Origin: Rhinopithecus roxellana
Taxonomy: Eukaryota > Chordata > Mammalia > Primates > Cercopithecidae
DNA length: 64,000 nt
NCBI RefSeq assembly: GCF_007565055.1
Contig: NC_044559.1
Location: 40,852,546 to 40,916,545, forward strand
Direction of reading: 5' to 3'
The position numbers and the translations under genes were made by a program. The notes under the pieces were generated by a model that was given only the letters and a program-made list of their open reading frames with translations, did no database searches and was not told the origin of the DNA. Every line of letters begins with the position of its first letter. Position 1 is the stretch's first letter. This document shows positions 22,451 to 32,830 of this stretch, one piece after another.

Positions 22451-22646
22451 TTCCCTAGAAGTCCCATTAGAATTTTGATTGAAATTGCATTACATTTCTA
22501 TATTAATTTGAGAGATACCAACAAGTTTGAAATACTGAACCTGTGCATGTAGGCGCATGGTGCTTTCACGTATTTATTTTCTGTATGCTCTAAATGAAAG
22601 TCCTGTGGTGCTTTTCATGTAGATATTAGACCTTTCTTTAGTTCGT

Positions 22647-22788
22647 TCGTTCGTTTTGTTTTTCTTTTTTTCTTTCTTTCTTGAGACTGGGTCTGGCTAT
22701 TTTGTCCAGGCTGGTCTTGAACCCCTGGGCCCAAGCCATCCCTCTGCCTTGGCCTCCCAAAGTGCTGGGAGTACCACTTCCAACCTAG
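22647..22788 (-). mobile_element. Alu fragment
   Basis: A reverse Alu piece lacking its centre, beginning in a TTCG/TTTC-rich tail (TTCGTTCGTTCG). Confidence 0.8.
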
Positions 22789-23423
22789 ACATTTCTTAAT
22801 TGGAATTAGTCCCAGAAACCTTATTGCTCCTGTTGCTAATGTTCTGACACCTTTTTTCTATTACATATGGAAGTGGCCTATATTAATGCTTTTGTGTATG
22901 TATATATTTATATGTGGCCACATCAGTGGACTCCCATCTATTAATATATTATTGGTTTCTCAATGTCTGAAAAACTTTGCTAAATATATAATATTCCATT
23001 TCTTTACAACATGTATAGTTAGTTTATAACCTTTTATATTACATCTAGAGTCCATGCTTTTTCCACAAGGCTGAGGTTTAGCAAATGAAAAATATACAGC
23101 ACATAGTAAAGCTTGATGTTAGTTTTTTTCCTCACTGTTTCATTCTTACAAATAGATCAAAAATAAAAAAAACTAAACTAAGTAAAATTTGTAAGGAAAT
23201 AGATATCTACATGTTATAATCTAAGTTATCTACCTTAATTTCTCTCTTCTTTGGAAAATGGTATGATAAGTGGTTGGAAGTTTTCTTCACTCACATTCTC
23301 TTTAGGTTTCCTTACGGGGAAAAATCAGTCAAAGAAAATTTTATATATTTGATTATGCTAGAATCCAAAATTTTTTTTTTGCCATTTATTTCTGGAAGAA
23401 ACTGGATTATCAAATATAATTCC

Positions 23424-23428
23424 TTTTT

Positions 23429-23527
<99 letters not shown>

Positions 23528-23622
23528 CTCTCTCTCTCTTTCTCTCTCTTTCTCTTTCTCTCTTTCTCTCTCTCTCTCTCCTTTCTCTCTCTCTCTCTTT
23601 CCTTTCCCTTTCCTTCTGTGTC
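23424..23622 (+). repeat. (TTTC)n then (TC)n microsatellite, about 200 bp
   Basis: A pure TTTC tract of about 19 units gives way to imperfect TC/TTTC. It adjoins the A-tail side of the reverse Alu at 23623-23895, so it probably grew from that tail. Long low-complexity open frames on both strands (Phe/Leu/Ser and Lys/Arg/Glu) are artefacts. Confidence 0.95.
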
Positions 23623-23895
23623 TCTCATTCTTGTTGCCCAGGCTGGACTGCAGTGGCGTGATCATGGCTCACTGCAGCCTTGACCTCCCTGGGTTCAGGT
23701 GATCCTTCCACTCTCAGCCTCCTGAGCAGCTGGAACTACAGGATTGCTCCATCATGCTTGGCTAATTTTTAAAATTTTTTTTGTAGAGACAGAGTTTCCC
23801 CATGTTGCCCAGGCTGGTCTCCTGGGCTGAAGCAATCCTCCTGCCTTGGCCTCCCAAAGTGCTGGGATTACAAGCGTGGGCCACCGTGCCCAGCC
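23623..23895 (-). mobile_element. Alu (AluJ/S-like) carrying the TC microsatellite as its tail
   Basis: A reverse Alu from CATTCTTGTTGCCCAGGC to GCCACCGTGCCCAGCC. Confidence 0.88.
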
Positions 23896-24263
23896 TCAAA
23901 TAGAATAGAACTCAGGTTTTTAACCCAAAGCCCATGGGGTTTCTTTTTTACTTTCTAGATTTGGAATTCTTTAAAATTAAAAGACAGGTACAGAGTCATT
24001 GGGAAAAAAAAAGTTGGATGTCATAGAAGACTGAGTCATGGATTGATAACTTCTGGGTCTAGGTGGTGGGTGGATTTGGTTTGATTATATTGCTCTCTCT
24101 ACTTTTATGTATGTTTGAAGATGTCTAAAAGGGAAGTTTTAAAAAAATCCTATTGGCCAGTTGCAAGCCTGGGGCACATTATTTGAATGTTTTTTAGTTT
24201 TTCAACTATAGGTTGGAAATGGAATCTATTAGCAGGGTGTAGTGGTAATAAAAATAGACACAA

Positions 24264-24554
24264 GGCTGGGCGCGGTGGCTCACGCCTATAATCCCAGCTC
24301 TTTGGGAGGCCGAGGCGGGCGGATCACAAGGTCAGGAGATCGAGACCATCCTGGCTAACATGGTGAAACCCCGACTCTACTAAAAAATACAAACAATTAG
24401 CTGGGTGTGGTGGTGGGCGCCTGTAGTCCCAGCTACTCGGGGAGGCTGAGGCAGGAGAATGGCGTGAACCCTGGAGGCGGAGCTTGCAGTGAGCCAAGAT
24501 CGCGCCACTGCACTGGGAGAGAGAGTGACACTCTGTCTCAAAAAAAAAAAAAAG
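24264..24554 (+). mobile_element. Alu with a short deletion before the tail
   Basis: The usual CCAGCCTGGGCAACAGAG near the 3' end is replaced by GGGAGAGAGAGTGAC. AAAATAGACA/AAAAGACATA flank it. Confidence 0.9.
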
Positions 24555-24619
24555 ACATAAATTGCCTTGTGATACTTACAGTAGATGTTCAATAAACATT
24601 TTAGGAATAACATGAATTA

Positions 24620-24790
24620 TACAAATTGTTAATCCTCATAGCCATTCTCTGAAGTAGGCAGTTTTATCCCAGTTTTCATATAAGAAAACAGAATCGGAGC
24701 AGCTAAGTATTATGCTTTGAAGTGTACAAGAAGTAAATGATGGAGCTAAAACTTGAGTCCAAGTTCTGACCTCATAGTCTAGGACATTTG
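24620..24790 (-). mobile_element. MIR SINE
   Basis: Reverse MIR features: TTAATCCTCATAGCCATTCT, TCATATAAGAAAACAGAATC and CTTGAGTCCAAGTTCTGACC. Confidence 0.7.
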
Positions 24791-25274
24791 AAGCCTCCTT
24801 GAAAAAGGAAGGCTACTATTGAGAAGGCGTTGTTTCTGTTACATTATATTTTCTCAGATTTAATCTTCATCATAACTGCAAGGCATATTGAATATCTGTA
24901 ACCTTTTAAAAAGCACATAGATTTTTCACATTTTTGTATATGAGTAGTTAACGCTAAAAAATGTATATTTTATTTTAAAATGTATTTGAATGTGTAAGCT
25001 GAGTTTAAGTATTGGCAATACCAGTGTTTTTGTGGGAAAAAAGATGCCTCTTGGTTTTCCAAGTGAGTTTGTATGTGAAATAAAACCTGTGTTTGAAAGT
25101 TAAAAATTTTATATTTTTGGCACTATACCATTAGATGGTTTATTGGAAAGATACTCTATTTGATAATGTACATTGTGGTTTTGTTATTGAATTTATTAAA
25201 ATCATAATTTGTAATGTTGATGTGAAATGAATCCAGAGCAAATCAGGGCAAGAAGATGTAAACTAGGAAGGACC

Positions 25275-25275
<1 letters not shown>

Positions 25276-25342
<67 letters not shown>
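25276..25342 (+). repeat. (TG)n then (AG)n microsatellite
   Basis: About 27 uninterrupted TG units followed by GAGAGAGAGAGAG; likely length-variable. Confidence 0.95.
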
Positions 25343-25343
<1 letters not shown>

Positions 25344-25362
25344 TCTTTGAGTCATGAAGATT

Positions 25363-25662
25363 TATTATTTATTTTTTTAGAGACATGGTCTTGCTCTGTC
25401 ATTCAGGCTGGAGTACAGTGATGCAGTCATAGCTCACTGCAGCCTTGAACTCCTGGGCTGAAATGATCTTCCCCGCTCAGCCTCCTGAATAGTTGAGACT
25501 ACAGGCATGTACCACCATGCCCAGATAACTTTTGTATCTTTTGCAGGGATGGGGTTTTGCTGTGTTGCCCAGGCTGGTTTGAAACTTCTGGACTCAAGCG
25601 ATCCACTCACCTCAGCTTCCCAGAATGCTGGGATTACAGGCATGAGCCACTGCACCTGGCCT
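25363..25662 (-). mobile_element. Alu, old (AluJ-like)
   Basis: A diverged reverse Alu. Confidence 0.88.
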
Positions 25663-26111
25663 TGGCTAATTTTTTTTTTTTTAATTTTTTGAGACGGAGT
25701 CTCGCTCTGTCGCCCAGGCTGGAGTGCAGTGGCCGATCGCAGCTCACTGCAAGCTCCGCCTCCCAGGTTTATGTCATTCTCCTGCCTCAGCCTCCCGAGT
25801 AGCTGGGACTACAGGCACCCACCACCTCGCCCGGCTAGTTTTTTGTTTTTTTTAGTAGAGACGGGGTTTCACCGTGTTAGCCAGGATGGTCTCGATCTCC
25901 TGACCTCGTGATCCACCCGTCTCGGCCTCCCAAAGTGCTGGGATTACAGGCTTGAGCCACCACGCCCGGCCTAATTTTTAAAAACAATTTTTATAGGGCT
26001 GGAGTCTTGCTATGCTGGCCAGGCTGTTTTTGAACCCCTGGCCTTGAGTAATCCTCCCTCCTCAGCCTCCCAAAGTGCTGGGATTACAGGGATGACCCAC
26101 CATGCCTGGCC
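25663..26111 (-). mobile_element. Partial old Alu hosting a young AluY
   Basis: Host pieces at 25663-25672 and 25972-26111 are joined by the TTGGCTAATTTTT motif, duplicated on either side of the AluY at 25673-25971. Confidence 0.8.
25673..25971 (-). mobile_element. AluY, young, inserted in an older Alu
   Basis: It has the Old World monkey bases (CACCACCTCGCCCGGCTAG); GGCTAATTTTT / GCCTAATTTTT flank it. Confidence 0.9.
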
Positions 26112-26143
26112 CAACTGTAAATTGTTCACTATAAGATAGAAAT

Positions 26144-26582
26144 GGTCGGGCGCGGTGGCTCACGCCTGTAATCCTGGCACTTTGGGAGGCCGAGTCGGGC
26201 GGATCGCAAGGTCAGGCGTTTGAGACCAGCCTGGCCAATAGGGTGAAACCCCGTCTCTACTAAAAAACAAAAAAAAACACACATAAAAAAAAAACTACAG
26301 GGCCGGGCGCGGTGGCTCAAGCCTGTAATCCCAGCACTTTGGGAGGCCGAGACGGGCGGATCACGAGGTCAGGAGATCGAGACCATCCTGGCTAACACGG
26401 TGAAACCCCGTCTCTACTAAAAATACAAAAAAACTAGCCGGGCGAGGTGGCGGGCGCCTGTAGTCCCAGCTACTCAGGAGGCTGAGGCAGGAGAATGGCG
26501 TAAACCCGGGAGGCGGAGCTTGCAGTGAGCTGAGATCTGGCCACTGCACTCCAGTCCGGGCGACAGAGCGAGACTCCGCCTC

Positions 26583-26613
<31 letters not shown>

Positions 26614-26799
26614 ACAAAAATTAGCCAGGTGTGGTGGTGGGCGCCCGTAGTCCCAGCTACCCAAGAGGCTGAGGCGGGAGAATTGCTTAAACCCGGGAGG
26701 TGGAGGTTGCAGTGAGCTGAGATTGCGCCACTGCTCTCCAGCCTCACAACAGCACGAGACTCCATCTCAGAAAAGAAAAATAAATAAATAAGATAAAAT
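26144..26799 (+). mobile_element. Alu hosting a young AluY
   Basis: The host left part is at 26144-26300 and its right part at 26611-26799. AAGATAGAAAT flanks the whole unit as target duplication. Confidence 0.88.
26301..26605 (+). mobile_element. AluY, young, inserted in the host Alu
   Basis: A near-consensus Old World monkey AluY. It sits in the middle A-rich linker of the host, with AAAACTACA on both sides. Confidence 0.93.
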
Positions 26800-27241
26800 A
26801 AGATAGAAATTATTCCTGTGAGGTTAAGAGACCTATTGTAAGAATTTCTTTTTATTCAACAAAATTTATTGACATTGAACGGTTTGTTATCTGTTATATG
26901 CTTTTTAGGAAGATTTACATGTTAGGTTTGTTGCCAAGCAGCTAACAGGTAATGTTTCACATAACCCCTACAAGATGCTTGGTAATGTCTATTCATGCCT
27001 GATTAATTTCCTAGCACATGGTGGGTCTTCAGTTAATGTTTAATGATAATAGGGAAATGGCCTATAAAAGCCTTAAAACTTTGAAGTAAATTTCCACCCT
27101 GTTTTATAAGGAATTATGAAATGTTTCCAAACTTTTGCATTTATGAAATGCTTAAAGCATATCTCCAAAAGCACCATTTCTAAAATGAGAGTTGATCAAT
27201 ACTTGGGGAATAAATGGGGGAAATGAAGATATTACATATCC

Positions 27242-27562
27242 TTTTTATTTTTATTTACTTATTTTTAAAAATGTGTTTTTGAGGCAGAGTCTCACTGTTT
27301 CGCCCAGGCTGGAGTTCAGTGGTGCCATCTTGGCTCACTGCAACCTCTGCCTCCCGAGTTTAAGCGATTCTCATGCCTCAGCTCTCCGAGTAGCTGGGAT
27401 TACATATGTGCACCACCATGCCTGGCTAATTTTTGTATTTTTAGTAGAGATAGAGTTTTGAAATGTTGGCCAGGCTGGTTTTGAGCTCCTGGCCTCATGT
27501 GATCTGCCCACCTTGGCCTCCCAAAGTGCTAGGATTATAGGTGTGAACCACTGTGCCCAGCC
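27242..27562 (-). mobile_element. Alu (AluS-like)
   Basis: A reverse Alu; ATATCCTTT on each side. Confidence 0.9.
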
Positions 27563-28077
27563 TGTATATCCTTTATAAAAATTCTTTTATATGGGAAATA
27601 CATGGTGTTATTTTTCTATAATAAATTCCTGAAACACCATTTCAATAATTTTTGGTTGGGGGTCTAATTGGGGAGTGTTTTTTTTAATGGTGTACTCTCA
27701 TAAAGTGAAAAATTGCTTTTGCACGCTGTCTTTCTTAGACTATTTTTCGTTTAATTAAAAGTCTCTTGTGAGAAGTAGAAATTTGGATTGGAAAGATTGG
27801 GTGTTTGCTTCTTTCTGTCTTGTATTTATTAAAGGTTTCTTTAGGTTGTTTTATCATTTTCCCTCCATTCTCCTCAATATATTTAGTTCTCTGTTCAGTC
27901 CTAGTGTACACACAAAGTAGTTGGAGAATTACCAACCCATACTCTTCTGAAAAATAAATTTAGTAACCAGAGTACAATAGTGCATACGGTTTTTTTTGTC
28001 TTTATCTTTACCAAATAGTTTTCTGAAGTTACTTTGGTTAATTTTTTCTTTTTCTATCTCCTACAGTTTAGTTCTAT

Positions 28078-28404
28078 TCTTATTTATTTGTTTATTTATT
28101 TGTTTATTTATTTATTTACTTTTTGAGACAGTCTCGCACTGTCGCCCAGGCTGGAGTGCAGTGGCGCGATCTTGGCTCGCTGCAAGCTCTATCTCCCGGG
28201 TTCGCGCCATTCTTTTGCCTCAGCCTCCCGAGTAGCTGGGACTACAGGTGCCCGCCACCACGCCTGGCTAATTGTTTGTATTTTTTAGAAGAGATGGGGT
28301 TTCACCGTGTTAGCCAGGATGGTCTCGATCTCCTGACCTCGTGATCCGCCCGTCTCGGCCTCCCAAAGTGCTGGGATTACAGGCTTGAGCCACCATGCCC
28401 GGCC
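28078..28404 (-). mobile_element. AluY-like with (TTTA/TTTG)n tail
   Basis: A low-divergence reverse Alu; its tail has become a tetranucleotide repeat at 28080-28122. Confidence 0.9.
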
Positions 28405-28707
28405 TAGTCTTAATTTTTAATAGAGTTGGGTTTGCAGTTTGAGGTTCTCCCACATTCTGGTTGATTTGAACTATTTATTTGAAGGGATATGTGAAACATT
28501 ACCATTGTTCTAAGAGTCAGAATTCTACTGAGAGACCGGTCAGTCATTTGCCAGGGCATACTCAGAGAACTGTCATTTCCCCCTCATCTCTTTTATCCTA
28601 TTCCCATCCCCTCTTCTTTCTACCTCATTTCCACCTACTCTGTGGAGATAACTAATCTCACTGACTTCTCTCTCCTCTTGTTTTTGTACAAATGCATGGA
28701 TACATAT

Positions 28708-29798
28708 AGTTATGCATCACTTAATGAGAAATGCATTGTTGGGCAATTTCATCTAAACATAGAAATGGTACAGTAAAAATACTGTATAAAAGATATGGTG
28801 TAAAAGATAAAAATGGTGCACCTGCATTGGGTACTTAACTATGAATGGAACTTGCGGAACCAGAAGTTGCTCTGGATGAGTCAGTGAGTGAATGTGAAGG
28901 CCTAGGACATTATCGTACACTACTGTAGACTTTATATACACCATACGTGTAGGCGACACTGACTTTATTTTAAAATTTCTCCTTTCTTTTTTTAAAATTT
29001 TTTTTGGTTTTTATTTTTTTGTTTGTTTTATTTTTTATTTTTTATGAGATGGGATCTTTCCCTGTCACCCAAGCCGGAGTGCGGTGGCATGACCATGGCT
29101 CACTGCTGCATCAACCTCCCAGGCTTAAGCAATCCTCCTACCTCAGCCTCCTGAGTAGCTGGGACTACAGGTGCGTGTCCCAACTCCTGGCTAATTTTTA
29201 AATTTTTTGTAGAAACGAGGTCTCCATATGTTATCCAGGCTGGTCTTGAGGTCCTGGGCTCAAGCAATCCTCCTACTTGGGTCTCTCAAAGTGCTGGAAT
29301 TACAGGCATGAATGAGCCTCCATGCCCTGCCAAAATTTTTTTCTTTCTTCAATACTAAATTAACCTTAGCTTACCGTAACTTTTTTACTTTATAAACTCT
29401 TTAATGTTTTAAAACTTTTTGACTCTTCTGTAATAACAGGTTAAAACACAAACACATTGTACAACTGTGCAAAAACATTTTCTTTTTACCCTTATTTATA
29501 AATAGGAGTACACCTAAAATAATGATAAAAAGCATAGTATAGCAAATACATAAACCAGTAACATTCATTTATTATCATTATCAAGTCTTATGTACATATG
29601 TAATTGTATGTTGTATACTTTTCTGTCACTAGCAGTGCAGTAGGTTTATACCAGAATCACACACACACGTAATATGTCATGCTACGTTACGATGTCACTA
29701 AGTGACAGGAATTTTTCAGCTCCATTATAATTTTAAGGGACCACTACTGCATATGTAGCCCATCATTGACTGAAACATCATTATGTGGTACGTGACTG
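28708..29798. mobile_element. Tigger1-like DNA transposon remnant
   Basis: The left end GTTATGCATCACTTAATGAG and right end CATTATGTGGTACGTGACTG are imperfect inverted repeats with TA next to each, as in Tigger elements. Interior marks include CATAGAAATGGTACAGTAAA. A reverse Alu interrupts it at about 29000-29331. No transposase frame remains. Confidence 0.82.
29000..29331 (-). mobile_element. Alu, old (AluJ-like), inside the Tigger element
   Basis: A diverged reverse Alu with a T/G-rich tail. Confidence 0.85.
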
Positions 29799-29896
29799 TA
29801 TGTATAGATATGTATCACCTCATATTTTCTTTCTTACATGAAGGGTAGTACAATCTAGGTATTCTTTTATGCTTTGATTTGATAATATATTTTATT

Positions 29897-30195
29897 GGCT
29901 GGGCACGGTGGCTCACTCCTATAATCCCAGCACTTTGGGAGGTCAAGGCTGGCAGATTGCTTGAGCCCAGCAGTTTGAGACTAGCCTGGGCAACATGGCA
30001 AAACCCCATCTCTAAAAAAAGTACAAAAATTAGCTGGGCATGGTGGTGCATGCCTGTGGTCCCAGCTACTTTAGAGGCTGAGGTGGGAGGATTGCTTGAG
30101 CCCAGGAGGCAGAGGCTGCCATGAGCTGAGATTGCACCACTGCACTCTAGCCTGGGTGACAGAGTGAGATCCAGTCTCAAAACAAAAACAAAAAC
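29897..30195 (+). mobile_element. Alu (AluJ/S-like)
   Basis: A full-length Alu with an (AAAAAC)n tail. Confidence 0.9.
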
Positions 30196-30235
30196 ATGTA
30201 TTTATTATGTTATTGTAACATAGCCTTATTATGTA

Positions 30236-30582
30236 CAGTCGGCCCTGTGTATCCATTGAGTTCTCTATCTGTGGCTCTAACTAACCATGGATGGAAAATT
30301 TTTGGAAAAAAAAAAAGGATGGTTACATCTGTACTGGACATGTATAGACATTTTTTCTCATCATTATTCCTTAAACAATACAGTTTAAAAACTGTTTACC
30401 ATAGCATTTAGATTATATCAGGTATTGTAAGCAATCTAGAGATGATTTCAAGTATATGAGAGGATGTGCGTTGGTTATATACAAATACTATGCCATTTTA
30501 CATGATGGACTTGAGCATCCGTGGAATTTGGTATCCACGGGGGTCCTGGAGCCAGTCCCCCGCAGATACCAAGGGATGGCGG
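30236..30582. mobile_element. MER2-like Tigger transposon, full length
   Basis: The 347-bp unit starts CAGTCGGCCCTGTGTATCC and ends GATACCAAGGGATGGCGG, with TA on both sides. The interior GCAATCTAGAGATGATTT is shared with the copy at 10566-10845. Confidence 0.85.
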
Positions 30583-30649
30583 TATGTTAATAATATATTC
30601 AGTTTATCTACTTAATGCATCCAGGAATCCTTCCTTATTAATCTATAGA

Positions 30650-31180
30650 ATACTTTTTTTTTTTTTTTACAGCTGCATAGTACTCCATTGCATGGATGTG
30701 CCATAGTTTATTCAACCACTGTCCTGTATCTGGACATTAGGCTGTTTCCAGTGTTTTGTAATTATAAAATAGGCTTCAGTGTATATACTTTGTTGTTGAG
30801 GTGTACCCTCAGGGTAAATTCCCAAGGGTGGGATCACTGGACTGATTAAAGGTAAGTGCATTTGTTGTATTGTTAGGTACTGCTAAATTTCCTTCCAGAA
30901 AAGTTGTATTTGTCGTTGGTAGTCTCACCTGCACAGCTGTTTCAGTTTTCGCGCAGCCTCGCCAGCACATGTGTTGTCATTCTGGTTAATTGTTCCCAAT
31001 CTGATGGGTGAGCATGGTGTCACAACTGGTTTTAATTTACATTTCTCTGATTATGAGTGAGATTGAACATCTTTTCACATGTTTAAGGGTTATTTTATGT
31101 CTTTGTGACATGTTTTACTTTAAAAGTTTATTTTGGATGCACATTTTTTTTTTTTGTTATCGTTGTTAGGTTATTCACCT
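30650..31180 (-). mobile_element. Ancient L1 fragment upstream of INPP5F exon A
   Basis: Antisense L1 3'-region phrases: GCTGCATAGTACTCCATTGC, TTTACATTTCTCTGATTATG and TTGAACATCTTTTCACATGT. Confidence 0.75.
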
Positions 31181-31243
31181 TCAACTTGTCAGAACAGTAG
31201 CACTCTAAAAACGCCAGACTTTATTATGACTCTCCTCTTTCAG

Positions 31244-31380
31244 ATCTTCCATGGTGGCTTATTCTAATTCGGCAGAAAGCATTGGTGGGCAAACTCCCAG
31301 GAGACCATGAGGTCTGTAAAGTTACCAAAATTGCTGTGCTATCACTTTCTGAAATGGAACCTCAGGATCTTGAGCTAGAG
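31244..31380 (+). CDS. INPP5F: INPP5F coding exon A (probably exon 3)
   Basis: The exon has 137 nt. It begins with the last two bases of an Asp codon and then reads LPWWLILIRQ, ending in MEPQDLELE. Acceptor is TCCTCTTTCAG, donor GTAAGA. It encodes human residues of about 60-105, in the N-terminal part of the Sac fold before the catalytic core. The preceding exon (expected to end near KIQLHS) is not found in the 31 kb to the left. An antisense L1 fragment ends close upstream of the acceptor. Confidence 0.95.
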
Positions 31381-32795
31381 GTAAGATGAAATAAAGAGAA
31401 ATTATATGGAAACCTGATATAAATGTAATAGCAAATATGAGGATTTGGTTCAGTAGACCACAGGCTTACATTTTTAGAGCTGGGTAATGTTTTTAAAATA
31501 ATTTAATCCTATGATTTTCCAACTTCATTTTAGTAGTGGAACCCTTGTCTGAAAATCCATGAAATCTAGTATAGAAGACACATAAAAGCAGGGCCACTGT
31601 GGTTGAAGTAGTGTTGGGGGAATCTCTAGGGCTCTGTCTACTTGATCTCTCCTTGGAAGCCACCTTCTGTTTCCAGGGAGCCCTAGGGCCACAATACAGT
31701 TTGAAAACTTCTAGGGAAAAGGAGTGAGTTAAGAAAAGGAGACCTCTTATTATATCCTCTTTTATCCGCATTTCTTGAAAATTTTCTAATTACCCTATTA
31801 CAGTTTAAAAAGAAAGGCTTTTAAAAGGAAGACAGTCACTCGTCTAATGTAATCTGTATATTTTCCAGAGAAGAGCTCAAGTCCACAAGTAGAGTGATTT
31901 AAGGACGAAATATATGAGATTGCCTAGGGCTAGTGTTTTTTTCCCGCAAGGTGCTGCCTCCTCGTAGAAGTAACCCATGAAAGCATTTATGTCCTGTTTG
32001 CTCTCAGTGTGGGGATTTCATGCCTAGGAATTGTCTTCACTCTGATGTAGCCATAGCCTGTTTTGTTCACTGTTGGTTCATTGTGCCAGGCGGGCCCTGT
32101 GTATTACATAGATGATAATATTTAGTCCTTAGGACCACCCTGTGAAGTGGGCATTACTACAAATAAAGAAAGGAGGCTAGGTGGGTGGCTCCTTTCTTTG
32201 ACAGGCTGAGGCTGGAGGATCGCTTGAGCTGAGGGGTTCGAGACCAGCCTGGGTAACATAGCCAGACCTTGTCTTGTGGGGGGGAAAAAATGAGTGGATT
32301 TCAGAAAATAAAATAAAAACAAAGGCAGCCTGGCAAGGGTTAAGTCACACAGCTGGTACAGGTGGGGCCTGGATCTAGACTCAGGCTGCCTGGTCCTGTG
32401 TAACTCTGCTGAGCTGCCGCCCTGTTACCTGAACAGCAGGTAATGATAGCAAAGCACACACTGCCCCACAACTCAGCACATGTTTTTCCATGTAGAGTTC
32501 TTGGGGAGGAAGTTTGGGGACAGGGTTAAATTGCCTTAAGAATAAGTAAAAATGAAGCTATTTTTATGCTTTAAGTGTCACTGGAAGTTTGACAGTTGAA
32601 TTTTAAGAAACATTAAAATGAATTGAAGCGGACTCTGATTATTATTTGTTACAGGAATCGAAAAAAGTTCAGAGTTCTTATTCTCCTTTTGTTGGTACTT
32701 ATGCTAGAACACTATTCACTATTGCTGATCGAGAGACAAAAAGCCTAGGCGGCAATTAGGCCTATTAAAAGCAGATGTTTATAGTTTTTGTTTGC

Positions 32796-32830
<35 letters not shown>

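Larger units (their letters stand above)
19080..22560 (-). mobile_element. Ancient L1 (L1M) 3' portions with Alu insertions
   Basis: Antisense L1 3'-region phrases are seen: AAGTGTACAGTTAAGTGG, CTCCTGGCAACCACTAACC, GCTGAATAATATTCCCTTGT and, after the Alus, TTTTGATTGAAATTGCATTA. It is broken by Alus at 20577-22450. It may be several separate fragments. Confidence 0.65.

Noticed and set aside
23274..23702. Long Phe/Leu/Ser-rich frame and complementary Lys/Arg/Glu frames of 72-142 codons
   Set aside because: They are translations of the TTTC/TC microsatellite.
1..31243. Search for the preceding INPP5F exon (expected to end with the peptide KIQLHS)
   Set aside because: No matching reading frame next to an AG/GT pair was found; it is presumably left of the window.
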